Shown: positions 13,912 to 22,036 of the stretch, piece by piece
Layout: every line of letters begins with the position of its first letter
Numbering within the stretch: position 1 is the stretch's first letter
Origin: UBA5109 sp038148435
GTDB lineage: Bacteria; Pseudomonadota; Gammaproteobacteria; Pseudomonadales; Pseudohongiellaceae
Assembly (NCBI GenBank): GCA_038148435.1
Contig: JAYQVM010000010.1
Location: 1-32,102 of the forward strand
DNA: 32,102 bases
Direction of reading: 5' to 3'
Position numbers and translations under genes: made by a program
Notes under the pieces: generated by a model
Told to the model about the DNA's origin: nothing
What the model saw: the letters and a program-made list of their open reading frames with translations, nothing else
Database searches by the model: none

Positions 13912-15264
13912 CTATTCAGCCAGCAGTTCCAGTATCTCGTGAGTTTTTCCCTGTATGAGTGAGCTATCACCTCTGGCTTCGACATTAAGGCGAATTAAGG
14001 GTTCAGTATTGGACATGCGCAGATTGAAACGCCAGTGGCCCATATCCATACTAAGGCCATCGATAAAATTCATTTCCCTGGCATTTGCTGCATAAACAGA
14101 CTTAACTTTGGCAATAGCTGCAGCTGCATCGCTCACTTCACGATTGATCTCACCGCTGGCCGGGAAAGCTGCCATACGATGTTCTACAAGTGTCGACAGT
14201 GTCTGGTTGCTACGCGAAAGTATTTCAAGCACCAGTAACCAGGGAATCATACCACTGTCACAATAATAAAAATCCCGAAAATAATGGTGCGCACTCATTT
14301 CGCCACCGTATATGGCATCCACCTCTCGCATTTTTTCCTTGATAAAGGCATGGCCACTTTTGGAAAGAACACATTCACCATCGAATTCTTCCACAAGTGC
14401 CTGGGTATTCCAGCATAGGCGAGGGTCATGAATGATTTTAGCGCCTGGCTGTTTTTTCAGAAAACTTTCCGCTAGCAAGCCAACAATGTAGTAGCCTTCA
14501 ACGAAAGTCCCCTTTTCATCAAAGAAGAAACAGCGATCAAAATCACCATCCCAAGCAATACCCAGGTCTGCACCGTGCTCCCTTATCGCATCAATGCTTG
14601 GCTGACGGTTTTCCACCAGTAGGGGGTTTGGCACACCATGTGGAAAATTGCCATCTGCCTTATGATGTAACTTTATAAACTCGATGGGTAGATGCTTTTC
14701 CAGAAGATCAATGATCTGGCCTGCTCCGCCATTACCGGCATTACAAACAACTTTTAAGGGGCTAAGAACGGTCACATCAATATAGTAAAGCAGATGTTCG
14801 ATATAGGCCTGCTTGACATCCACCTGACTCAATTGCCCAGGCTCTGTCACTGGCGGGAAATCACCCGCTTCAGCCAGCTGGCGTATGTCAACCAGACCAG
14901 TATCCGCACTAATGGGTTTGGAGTTTTCACGCACAAACTTCATGCCATTGTAATCTTTCGGGTTATGGCTGGCGGTAACCATAATACCTCCATCCATATT
15001 CAGATGGCTGGTGGCAAAATAAATCTCTTCCGTACCACATTGACCAATATGGCTGACATTGACGCCCGCATCCAATAACCCTCGGCTCAGGGCTTCGCAG
15101 ATTTGTGGGCTGCTCAAACGGATATCATGGCCTACCACCACATTCTTCGGCTTCAGGAAAATCGCAAAGGCACGGCCTATACGATAAGCAACATCTTTAT
15201 TGAGCTGGTCAGGGATACGCCCACGAACATCATAAGCCTGGAAACAGGTGATTTCGCTAAACAA
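13912..15264 (-). CDS. cpsG: Phosphomannomutase of the CpsG/ManB type
   Basis: The enzyme interconverts mannose-6-phosphate and mannose-1-phosphate for GDP-mannose and surface polysaccharide. The 450-residue product tracks E. coli CpsG closely from its start (ITCFQAYDVRG against LTCFKAYDIRG). Visible sites are TASHNPKDYNG with phosphoserine Ser99, metal-binding DGDFDR (239-244), the sugar-binding GEMSAHHYF, and the phosphate-binding SNTEPLIRLN near the C-terminus. The start codon is TTG at 15264. AAGGAAG (plus-strand 15272-15278) lies seven bases upstream and overlaps the galU stop codon, and no in-frame ATG fits, so the TTG is well supported. It forms a pair with galU. A bifunctional PMM/PGM (AlgC) role is possible but the sequence resembles CpsG more. 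Confidence 0.92.
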   Translation of the reverse strand: MFSEITCFQAYDVRGRIPDQLNKDVAYRIGRAFAIFLKPKNVVVGHDIRLSSPQICEALSRGLLDAGVNVSHIGQCGTEEIYFATSHLNMDGGIMVTASHNPKDYNGMKFVRENSKPISADTGLVDIRQLAEAGDFPPVTEPGQLSQVDVKQAYIEHLLYYIDVTVLSPLKVVCNAGNGGAGQIIDLLEKHLPIEFIKLHHKADGNFPHGVPNPLLVENRQPSIDAIREHGADLGIAWDGDFDRCFFFDEKGTFVEGYYIVGLLAESFLKKQPGAKIIHDPRLCWNTQALVEEFDGECVLSKSGHAFIKEKMREVDAIYGGEMSAHHYFRDFYYCDSGMIPWLLVLEILSRSNQTLSTLVEHRMAAFPASGEINREVSDAAAAIAKVKSVYAANAREMNFIDGLSMDMGHWRFNLRMSNTEPLIRLNVEARGDSSLIQGKTHEILELLAE

Positions 15265-15276
15265 TGGATGACTTCC

Positions 15277-16119
15277 TTATACTGGCTGGTAAACCTTATC
15301 AAAATAAAATTGATTGGCTGCGATGAAACCCTCAATACTTCCGCAGTCAAAGCGTTGCCCCTTGAATTTGTAGCCCAGCACTCCCTTACCCTTGGTCGCC
15401 TGAGTCAGTAAGGCGTCGGTAATCTGGACTTCATTGTTTCTGCCCGGCGGGGTGTCACGGATGATCTTAAAAATATCGGGTGTCAGGATATAACGCCCGA
15501 TAATGGCAAGATTGCTAGGCGCATCTTCCGGTGCCGGTTTTTCTACCATATCGGAAATTCTTAAGAGGCCCGGTTCTATCTCTTCACCGGCAATCACCCC
15601 GTATTTGTATGTTTCATCGGCAGGGACTTCCTCGATGGCCACGATACTGCACTGATAGTTTTTATATAGGTCAACCATTTGAGACAGAACACCTTGCGTC
15701 GGTGAATAGCACAAGTCATCCGCCAGAACTACGGCAAAGGCTTGCTCACCGATCAGCGTCTCACCGGTGAGAATCGCATGACCCAATCCCTTCATTTCGA
15801 TCTGCCGGGTATAGGAAAACACAGCATCATTTATGATGCCCCGAATATCGCGTAAATACTTTTCCTTGTCGGTTCCTGAAATCTGATGCTCCAGCTCGTA
15901 ATTGGTATCGAAATGATCGGCGATGGCCCGTTTGCCACGCCCAGTGATGATGGCCATATTGTCTATGCCGGCCTCAAGAGCCTCCTCGACGCCGAACTGG
16001 ATCAGCGGCTTATTAACCACCGGCAGCATTTCCTTTGGCATGGATTTGGTGGCAGGTAAAAAACGTGTTCCATAGCCTGCCGCCGGAAATAAACATCTCC
16101 TGATTACTGCATTACTCAT
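15277..16119 (-). CDS. galU: UTP-glucose-1-phosphate uridylyltransferase
   Basis: GalU makes UDP-glucose from UTP and glucose-1-phosphate, the donor for glycans and the precursor of UDP-galactose and UDP-glucuronate. The 280-residue product has the usual bacterial length. The nucleotide-binding signature is at the N-terminus (FPAAGYGTRFLPATKSMPKEMLPV, from about residue 11). Further family motifs are QFGVEEALEAG, GLGHAILTGE, VVLADDL and, near the C-terminus, QRFDCGSIEGFIAANQF. The gene is divergent from fabA across 218 bases that contain a perfect inverted repeat. Its stop is 12 bases before the cpsG start, and the cpsG ribosome-binding site overlaps that stop, so the two enzymes are probably translated from one message. 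Confidence 0.96.
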   Translation of the reverse strand: MSNAVIRRCLFPAAGYGTRFLPATKSMPKEMLPVVNKPLIQFGVEEALEAGIDNMAIITGRGKRAIADHFDTNYELEHQISGTDKEKYLRDIRGIINDAVFSYTRQIEMKGLGHAILTGETLIGEQAFAVVLADDLCYSPTQGVLSQMVDLYKNYQCSIVAIEEVPADETYKYGVIAGEEIEPGLLRISDMVEKPAPEDAPSNLAIIGRYILTPDIFKIIRDTPPGRNNEVQITDALLTQATKGKGVLGYKFKGQRFDCGSIEGFIAANQFYFDKVYQPV

Positions 16120-16202
16120 CTTTTTTTCACTAAACCTCTATGGTGGTTTTATTTGCTCTAGGGTGTTACAAGCAACTGGAGCTTTTCCGAATTAGCGCAA
16201 CA

Positions 16203-16226
16203 TATAATGCTAAAAAGAGCATTATA
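16203..16226. promoter_or_regulatory. Perfect inverted repeat between galU and fabA, candidate operator
   Basis: Arms TATAATGCT (16203-16211) and AGCATTATA (16218-16226) are exact reverse complements around AAAAAG. Each arm begins with TATAAT when read outwards from its own strand, so the repeat could overlap -10 boxes in both directions. No good -35 box sits at proper spacing on either side. A regulator binding a dimeric site is the likeliest use; fatty-acid regulators are known to act on fabA/fabB in relatives, but the site does not match FadR or FabR consensus that I can recall. Confidence 0.45.
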
Positions 16227-16271
16227 CCTTGATGCCTTGGTAAATTATTATCGTTTAAGCTTACTTATCTC

Positions 16272-16277
16272 TATAAT
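16272..16277 (+). promoter_or_regulatory. Candidate fabA -10 box
   Basis: A perfect TATAAT lies 61 bases upstream of the chosen fabA ATG. The only upstream partner is a poor TTATCG at 16248-16253 (18-base spacing), so the promoter may need an activator. Confidence 0.35.
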
Positions 16278-16337
16278 AGCCGCTTTTCGCAATTGCCCGG
16301 CTGCAATCCGAGGCCGACCCAGACTCGACAGTACATT

Positions 16338-16868
16338 ATGACGACAGATTTTAAACCCAAAAGTAGCTATAACCGTGAAGAACTCCTGGAGTGCGGTCAC
16401 GGGCATCTTTTTGGTTCGGGCAACCCAAAACTACCCGTTGGCAATATGCTTATGCTGGATAGGATTGTTGAAATAAGTAGCGACGGCGGCTCAGAAGGAA
16501 AAGGCCATATTCTAGCCGAATTCGATATTCATCCTGGTTTATGGTTCTTCGACTGTCATTTTGATGGAGATCCTGTCATGCCGGGCTGTCTGGGGCTAGA
16601 TGCTATGTGGCAACTGGTGGGCTTTTATCTCGGTTGGCGGGGCAACAAGGGAAAAGGACGCGCTCTTGGCTGCAGTGAAGTAAAATTTACCGGTGAAATA
16701 CTTCCTCACCACAAAAAAGTTGTTTATGGACTGGATATCAAACGCCTTATAGAGCGCAAGCTAGTGATGGGAATAGCTGATGGAACAGTTTCAGTAGACG
16801 GACAGGTAATCTATACTACCAAAGGGCTTAAAGTGGGTCTTTTCAAACCGAATGAATCCTTGTCTTGA
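16338..16868 (+). CDS. fabA: 3-hydroxydecanoyl-[ACP] dehydratase/isomerase
   Basis: FabA dehydrates 3-hydroxydecanoyl-ACP and isomerises the trans-2 product to cis-3, starting the anaerobic route to unsaturated fatty acids. The 176-residue product matches E. coli FabA through NMLMLDRIVEI, LWFFDCHFDGDPVMPGCLGL and MWQLVGFYLGW. The active-site residues are His74 and Asp88. The start was placed at 16338 because homology begins just after it (E. coli has 172 residues) and the longer in-frame ATG at 16293 adds unrelated sequence. No clear ribosome-binding site precedes 16338. fabB follows after 20 bases, the usual fabA-fabB operon, which commits cis-3-decenoyl-ACP to elongation. Confidence 0.97.
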   Translation: MTTDFKPKSSYNREELLECGHGHLFGSGNPKLPVGNMLMLDRIVEISSDGGSEGKGHILAEFDIHPGLWFFDCHFDGDPVMPGCLGLDAMWQLVGFYLGWRGNKGKGRALGCSEVKFTGEILPHHKKVVYGLDIKRLIERKLVMGIADGTVSVDGQVIYTTKGLKVGLFKPNESLS

Positions 16869-16888
16869 TGACTAGGGAGTTTTGATAT

Positions 16889-18106
16889 ATGCGTCGAGTG
16901 GTTGTGACCGGGATGGGTGTTGTTTCTTGCCTGGGTCTGGATAAAGCATCGGTTGTTGAATCTCTTAGAACGGGCCGAAGTGGTGTCACCTATCGTCCTG
17001 AATACGAAGAAAACGGCATGCGCAGCCATATTGCCGGTGCGGTGGAACTGGATTTTTCTGAGTATATCGATCGCAAGAATCTGCGCTTTATGGGTTCAGC
17101 AGCAGCCTACGCCTATATCTCCATGGCTCGGGCAATCGAAGATGCCGGCCTCGTTGAAAACGAAGTCTCCAATGAAAAAACCGGCATCATCATGGGTTCG
17201 GGTGGTACATCCACTCAGGATCAGGCAGAAACCGTTGACATCATGCGTGAAAAAGGACTTAAGCGTGTTGGTCCCTATCGGGTTACGCGCACTATGGGCA
17301 GTACGGTATCAGCCTGTCTGGCGACCCCCTTTAAAATTAAGGGTGTCAATTACTCTATTTCTTCTGCCTGCTCCACTAGTGCTCACTGTATCGGTAATGC
17401 CATGGAACTTATTCAGTTGGGTAAACAAGATATGGTGTTTGCAGGTGGTGGTGAGATGGAACACTGGACGCTGAGCTGCATGTTTGATGCCATGGGAGCG
17501 CTCTCCACTCAGTACAATTCAAATCCGGATAAAGCCTCACGTGCCTACGATCAGGGCCGCGATGGATTCGTTATTGCCGGTGGTGGTGGCACGCTAATCA
17601 TTGAGGAGCTGGAACATGCCTTGGCACGCGGTGCCAAAATCTATGCTGAACTCACTGGATATGGTGCCACATCGGATGGCTATGACATGGTCGCTCCCTC
17701 TGGTGAAGGTGCAGTTCGTTGTATGAAAATGGCACTCGCCGGCAGCAATAAAAACATCGATTACATAAATGCTCATGGCACTAGTACACCGGTAGGCGAT
17801 GTCAGAGAAATACAGGCAGTTAGGACAGTCTTTGGCGATACGATTCCGATTATTAATTCCACCAAATCACTCTCCGGCCACTCACTGGGTGCTGCAGGTG
17901 TGCAGGAAGCAATCTATTCATTACTAATGATGGAAAATAACTTTATCGCCGCCTCTGCCAATATTGACAATCTGGATCCGGAAATCGGTGATGCCCCCAT
18001 CGCAAGAGAACTGCTTGAAGGTGTTGAGCTCAATGCCGTCATGTCTAATTCATTTGGTTTTGGTGGCACCAATGCAACACTCATTTTCGAGCGCTATCAG
18101 GAATAA
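16889..18106 (+). CDS. fabB: 3-oxoacyl-[ACP] synthase I
   Basis: FabB condenses malonyl-ACP with acyl-ACP and is needed to elongate the cis-3-decenoyl product of FabA. The 405-residue product has the Cys-His-His triad: Cys161 in SSACSTSAHC, His296 in NAHGTSTPVGD and His331 in KSLSGHSLGAAG. The C-terminal NSFGFGGTNATLIF loop is typical. AGGGAG lies nine bases before the ATG. FabB rather than FabF is favoured by the pairing with fabA and by the N-terminal MRRVVVTGMGVVSCLG sequence. The DsbD-like gene starts 27 bases after the stop. Confidence 0.97.
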   Translation: MRRVVVTGMGVVSCLGLDKASVVESLRTGRSGVTYRPEYEENGMRSHIAGAVELDFSEYIDRKNLRFMGSAAAYAYISMARAIEDAGLVENEVSNEKTGIIMGSGGTSTQDQAETVDIMREKGLKRVGPYRVTRTMGSTVSACLATPFKIKGVNYSISSACSTSAHCIGNAMELIQLGKQDMVFAGGGEMEHWTLSCMFDAMGALSTQYNSNPDKASRAYDQGRDGFVIAGGGGTLIIEELEHALARGAKIYAELTGYGATSDGYDMVAPSGEGAVRCMKMALAGSNKNIDYINAHGTSTPVGDVREIQAVRTVFGDTIPIINSTKSLSGHSLGAAGVQEAIYSLLMMENNFIAASANIDNLDPEIGDAPIARELLEGVELNAVMSNSFGFGGTNATLIFERYQE

Positions 18107-18133
18107 TCACGCAGCCTACAAGTCACTATAATC

Positions 18134-18637
18134 ATGCCCTGGGTAATTTTTACAATTCTGATCCTTTACGGCATAAGTGCTTCGGGACTCACCCTTGCTC
18201 AGCTTGATAGTCGATCAGCCTCAAGCAATATATTCGATAACGCCCCGCTGAATACTAATGCCCTTCAGTCATTGCTGCCGGCAGAGTCAGCCTTTAGCCT
18301 GAACGGATATATAGAAACGCCCAATACCATTGTACTCAACTGGCAAATTGAAGAGGGTTACTACCTCTATCGTGACAGCCTGCAGTTCACTCCGCTGGGT
18401 GATGAGAATATGGCAAGTCCACAGATACCCGCCGGCGTGTCCCATCAGGATGAATTCTTTGGTGATGTCGAAGTCTATTACCAGCAATTGCTGGTACGCA
18501 TCCCTTTTGATCCGAACACGCTGGAAAGCAGTATTACCCTCAATCTGAATTATCAGGGCTGTGCCGAGGAACGCTATTGCTACCCGATGCAGACTCAGCA
18601 AATCACACTGGACGTGCTCGAAACTACTGCCCAATAA
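18134..18637 (+). CDS. Stand-alone DsbD N-terminal (alpha) domain protein
   Basis: The 167-residue product resembles only the periplasmic alpha domain of the thiol:disulfide interchange protein DsbD. After a hydrophobic signal-like start lacking the usual basic residues, it has EEGYYLYRDSLQF (about 73-85), an EFFGDVEVYY segment, and NYQGCAEERYCYP with Cys143 and Cys149, matching the redox pair of DsbD-alpha. Full DsbD is about 570 residues and adds an eight-helix membrane domain and a thioredoxin-like gamma domain. None of that is here, and 18638-18788 shows no remnant. In Pseudomonas, full-length dsbD sits directly before aroQ, which is this position. Electrons would have to come from a separate CcdA- or DsbD-like protein. 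No ribosome-binding site is evident, and no other upstream in-frame start exists. Confidence 0.82.
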   Translation: MPWVIFTILILYGISASGLTLAQLDSRSASSNIFDNAPLNTNALQSLLPAESAFSLNGYIETPNTIVLNWQIEEGYYLYRDSLQFTPLGDENMASPQIPAGVSHQDEFFGDVEVYYQQLLVRIPFDPNTLESSITLNLNYQGCAEERYCYPMQTQQITLDVLETTAQ

Positions 18638-18720
18638 CGCAAAAACACCCGTTTCGAGCCTGATTTAACTGCCAATGGCTGAAAAAGTGCCAGATTCTTA
18701 ACAAAATATCGCAAAAGTTG

Positions 18721-18748
18721 CTGACATTTGCGGCTAACATCGTAAAAT
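18721..18748 (+). promoter_or_regulatory. Promoter upstream of aroQ-accB-accC
   Basis: CTGACA (18721-18726) and TAAAAT (18743-18748), each five of six to consensus, are 16 bases apart and lie 40 bases before the aroQ ATG. This would let aroQ-accBC-prmA be transcribed separately from fabAB. Confidence 0.55.
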
Positions 18749-18788
18749 GAGCAGCTAATTCTAAGAGAAACTTCACAAACAGTGACAC

Positions 18789-19235
18789 ATGAGCAGCATT
18801 CTTGTCATTAACGGCCCCAATTTGAACCTGCTAGGACAGCGAGAGACCTCGATTTATGGCTCGCAGACCTTGGAGCAGATCAATGCTGCCCTGCAAGAAC
18901 AGGCTACAGCGGCCAAGCTTGACATCGACTTTCTGCAAAGCAATGCCGAGCACGAACTACTAGAACGCATCCATCAGGCCGGCAAAGACCAGGTCGGCAT
19001 GATCATCATCAACGCTGCCTCACTAACGCATACCAGTATCGCCCTGCGCGATGCTCTGCTAGGGGTTAATGTGCCTTTTATCGAAGTCCATATTTCCAAT
19101 GTATTTGCCCGTGAAGAATTCCGTCACCATTCATTCCTGTCGGATATTTCTTCCGGGTGCATCATCGGCCTGGGTACGCAATGCTATGAACTGGCACTGC
19201 AGGCTGCCATCCGTCATCTACAACTAAGCAATTAA
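18789..19235 (+). CDS. aroQ: Type II 3-dehydroquinate dehydratase
   Basis: This enzyme catalyses the third step of the shikimate pathway, 3-dehydroquinate to 3-dehydroshikimate. The 148-residue product is the usual size of the dodecameric type II enzyme. It shows NGPNLNLLGQRETSIYG at the N-terminus (with the flexible-loop Arg and catalytic Tyr), QSNAEHELLERIHQA, INAASLTHTSIALRDAL, and VHISNVFAREEFRHHS with the conserved histidine. The start lies 22 bases before a second ATG-rich region of no homology and fits the family N-terminus. accB follows after 22 bases. The aroQ-accB-accC order is conserved in Pseudomonas relatives. Confidence 0.97.
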   Translation: MSSILVINGPNLNLLGQRETSIYGSQTLEQINAALQEQATAAKLDIDFLQSNAEHELLERIHQAGKDQVGMIIINAASLTHTSIALRDALLGVNVPFIEVHISNVFAREEFRHHSFLSDISSGCIIGLGTQCYELALQAAIRHLQLSN

Positions 19236-19257
19236 CTGCCAATCTCAAGAGAGACAC

Positions 19258-19719
19258 ATGGATATACGAAAAGTTAAAAAACTAATCGAACTGCTTGAAG
19301 CCTCGGGCATCAATGAAATTGAGATCAAGGAAGGTGAGGAAGCCGTCAGGATCAGTCGCGCTGGCAGTGTGCAAACTTATGCTGCTCCGCTGCCAGAGGC
19401 TGCCCCTTTTGCTACAGCGCCTCAAGCAGCTCCCAGCTCTGCGCCAGCCAGTGAAGCCAGCCAGGAAAGTGCTCCCAGCACCAAAGGGCACGCCGTCAAA
19501 TCACCCATGGTCGGAACCTTTTACCGCTCTCCGTCACCGAGCTCTCCGCCATTTGTTGAAGTCGGGCACCAGGTCAAGGCAGGTGATGTCATCTGTATCG
19601 TTGAGGCTATGAAGATGATGAACCAGATTGAGGCCAGTAAAGCCGGAGTGATTGAGGCCATTCTGCTGGAAGACGGTGAACCGGTCGAATACGATCAGGC
19701 CCTGGTTACCATCATTTAA
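19258..19719 (+). CDS. accB: Biotin carboxyl carrier protein of acetyl-CoA carboxylase
   Basis: BCCP carries carboxybiotin between biotin carboxylase and carboxyltransferase for malonyl-CoA synthesis. The 153-residue product has an N-terminal helical region (1-35, DIRKVKKLIELLEASGINEI), an Ala/Pro-rich flexible linker (about 40-76) and a C-terminal biotinyl domain. The biotinylated residue is Lys119 in EAMKMMNQIEA, and the thumb segment SPMVGTFYRSPSP is also present. An AGAGAGA sequence precedes the ATG. It is directly followed by accC, its catalytic partner. accA and accD are not in the window, as is usual. Confidence 0.98.
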   Translation: MDIRKVKKLIELLEASGINEIEIKEGEEAVRISRAGSVQTYAAPLPEAAPFATAPQAAPSSAPASEASQESAPSTKGHAVKSPMVGTFYRSPSPSSPPFVEVGHQVKAGDVICIVEAMKMMNQIEASKAGVIEAILLEDGEPVEYDQALVTII

Positions 19720-19761
19720 CCCTAAGCAATTGGCTCAATAATTCAGGTTCAGGCACATTCC

Positions 19762-21102
19762 ATGCTGGAAAAAGTATTAATCGCAAACCGGGGTGAAATT
19801 GCATTACGCATATTGCGTGCCTGCAAGGAAATGGGCATTAAAACTGTTGCAGCCCATTCCACTGCAGACAAAGATCTCATGCACGTCAGACTGGCTGACG
19901 AGTCCGTTTGTATCGGGCCGCCAAAATCCGCTGACAGCTACCTTAATGTGCCGGCACTGATCAGTGCCATGGAACTGACGGATGCCGATGCTGTGCACCC
20001 AGGTTACGGTTTTTTGTCTGAGAATGCAGACTTTGCCGAGCAGGTTGAAAAATGCGGTTTCATTTTTATAGGTCCCAGCGCAGAAACCATCCGCGCCATG
20101 GGCGACAAGGTCTCCGCCATTGAAGTTATGAACAAAACGGGGGTACCGACCGTGCCGGGTTCCAATGGCCCGCTTACTGAAGACACAGCCCGCACGCTGC
20201 AGATTGCCCGCGATATCGGTTATCCAGTCATGATCAAGGCTGCTGCCGGTGGTGGCGGCAGGGGCATGCGTGTCGTTCACAATGAAGCCTCCCTGCTAAA
20301 ATCCATATCCATTACCCAGAATGAAGCCGGCTCTTTCTTTGGCGACCCTACTGTTTACCTGGAAAAATTTCTCGGCAATCCCCGACATGTAGAGATTCAG
20401 GTTATCGGTGACGGCAGGGGGGATGCAATCTGCCTTGGAGACCGCGACTGCTCCATGCAACGTCGTCATCAGAAAGTGGTTGAAGAGGCTCCTGCCCCGG
20501 GCATCAGTGAAAGTGCCCGCCAGCAAATCATGGAATCATGTATCCAGGCCTGCAAAACCATGAAATACCGAGGCGCCGGCACGCTGGAATTTCTGTATGA
20601 AGACGGCAATTTCTATTTCATTGAAATGAATACCCGGGTCCAGGTTGAACACCCGGTAACAGAATTGATAACCGGCATTGATATCGTCAAGGAGCAACTG
20701 CGTATCGCATCCGGCCTGCCCCTCTCAGTAAAACAGGAAGATATTCGCTTGCATGGACACGCTATCGAGTGTCGAATCAATGCCGAGGACCCTAGCAGCT
20801 TCTTACCCAGCCCCGGCAGGGTCAATATATTCCATGCTCCCGGCGGAAACGGTATACGTGTTGATTCCCACCTTTACAGCGGTTACAGCGTTCCTCCTCA
20901 CTATGATTCACTTATTGCCAAACTGATTGCGTTTGGCGCCAACCGCGATGAGGCGTTGGCCAGAATGAGCAATGCACTGGAAGAAATGCACGTGGACGGG
21001 ATAAAAACCAATATATCCCTCCACCAAGACATCATTCATGATGCCGCCTTCAGGGAAGGTGGCGTCAATATTCATTACCTCGAAGAAAAACTCAAACTAT
21101 AA
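19762..21102 (+). CDS. accC: Biotin carboxylase subunit of acetyl-CoA carboxylase
   Basis: AccC carboxylates the biotin on AccB using ATP and bicarbonate. The 446-residue product has the family length (E. coli 449) and ATP-grasp architecture. It has the N-terminal KVLIANRGEIALRILRAC and HPGYGFLSENADFA motifs, the glycine-rich ATP loop KAAAGGGGRGMRVV, the RDCSMQRRHQKVVEEAPAP segment, and the catalytic FIEMNTRVQVEHPVTE segment with its Glu, Asn and Arg residues. It lies 42 bases after accB in the standard operon. prmA starts 22 bases after its stop. Confidence 0.98.
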   Translation: MLEKVLIANRGEIALRILRACKEMGIKTVAAHSTADKDLMHVRLADESVCIGPPKSADSYLNVPALISAMELTDADAVHPGYGFLSENADFAEQVEKCGFIFIGPSAETIRAMGDKVSAIEVMNKTGVPTVPGSNGPLTEDTARTLQIARDIGYPVMIKAAAGGGGRGMRVVHNEASLLKSISITQNEAGSFFGDPTVYLEKFLGNPRHVEIQVIGDGRGDAICLGDRDCSMQRRHQKVVEEAPAPGISESARQQIMESCIQACKTMKYRGAGTLEFLYEDGNFYFIEMNTRVQVEHPVTELITGIDIVKEQLRIASGLPLSVKQEDIRLHGHAIECRINAEDPSSFLPSPGRVNIFHAPGGNGIRVDSHLYSGYSVPPHYDSLIAKLIAFGANRDEALARMSNALEEMHVDGIKTNISLHQDIIHDAAFREGGVNIHYLEEKLKL

Positions 21103-21124
21103 GTCCCTAAACAGCAGGACAGGA

Positions 21125-22030
21125 ATGGGCTGGATTCAGTTACAGGTACGAACCAACCCGGATCAGGCCCAGGAACTAGAAGAGCAGCTTTGTGAAAAAG
21201 GTGCGCTGGCCATTACCCTGCTGGATGCAGCTGACCAGCCGGTGCTGGAACCCGTCCGGGGCGAAACGCCTTTGTGGAACGACATCACGCTAAAAGCCTT
21301 ATTCCCTGCCGATCAGGATCCCAGGCAACTCATTGAGCAATTACAAACAAGCTACCTGCCCAAACGATTTCCGGCGCTGGATTTCAAGCTACTCGACGAT
21401 CAGCCCTGGGAGCGGGCCTGGATGGATCAGTTTAAACCCATCATTTTCAAACGGCGCCTGCGTATTTACCCCAGCTGGTCGAAGAAGCAGAACGAAGATG
21501 GCATTGTCATGAAACTGGACCCGGGTCTGGCTTTTGGTACCGGTACCCACCCGACAACTGCGCTATGCCTTGAATGGCTCGATGAACATGAACTCGACGC
21601 TAATACAGTGATCGACTATGGCTGCGGATCCGGCATTCTGGGCATTGCAGCCTTGCTACTGGGTGCCGATTCAGTGATCGGTATCGATAATGATCCTCAG
21701 GCCTTGTTAGCAAGCCGTGATAACTGTGAAAAAAACCAAATTGCACCTGAACGCTTCCCGGTGCTTTTGCCTGCTGAGTGTCTCGAGGCCGTGAAACGTG
21801 GCGAGATCGGGCAGCAAAACATGCTGCTTGCCAATATTCTGGCTGGCCCCCTGATTACGCTTGCTGCCTATCTGAGCGCACTGGTCCTGCCCGGTGGACA
21901 TATATTGCTGTCAGGGATTTTGGAAGAACAGACCCAAGCCGTCATGGACGCCTATCATAATTACTTTGACCTAGACCCTCCTCAAGTAAAAAATGGCTGG
22001 GTTAGAATTAGCGGGCAACGGCTAAAATAA
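21125..22030 (+). CDS. prmA: Ribosomal protein L11 methyltransferase
   Basis: PrmA trimethylates ribosomal protein L11 with S-adenosylmethionine. The 301-residue product has the N-terminal substrate-recognition domain (MGWIQLQVRTN..., DDQPWERAWMDQFKPI) and a C-terminal methyltransferase domain. Family motifs are LDPGLAFGTGTHPTTALCLEWL, the SAM loop VIDYGCGSGILGIAALLLGA, GIDNDPQAL and NILAGPLITLA. The start at 21125 was chosen over an in-frame ATG at 21038, which overlaps accC and adds unrelated sequence. AGGA at 21116-21119 gives a five-base spacing. The DUF3426 gene begins six bases after its stop, as in Pseudomonas. Confidence 0.97.
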   Translation: MGWIQLQVRTNPDQAQELEEQLCEKGALAITLLDAADQPVLEPVRGETPLWNDITLKALFPADQDPRQLIEQLQTSYLPKRFPALDFKLLDDQPWERAWMDQFKPIIFKRRLRIYPSWSKKQNEDGIVMKLDPGLAFGTGTHPTTALCLEWLDEHELDANTVIDYGCGSGILGIAALLLGADSVIGIDNDPQALLASRDNCEKNQIAPERFPVLLPAECLEAVKRGEIGQQNMLLANILAGPLITLAAYLSALVLPGGHILLSGILEEQTQAVMDAYHNYFDLDPPQVKNGWVRISGQRLK

Positions 22031-22036
22031 ATTTAT

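Noticed and set aside
18127..18132. TATAAT just before the ATG of the DsbD-alpha gene, considered as a promoter
   Set aside because: Transcription would start inside the coding region, there is no -35 partner, and no downstream in-frame start would keep the signal peptide.
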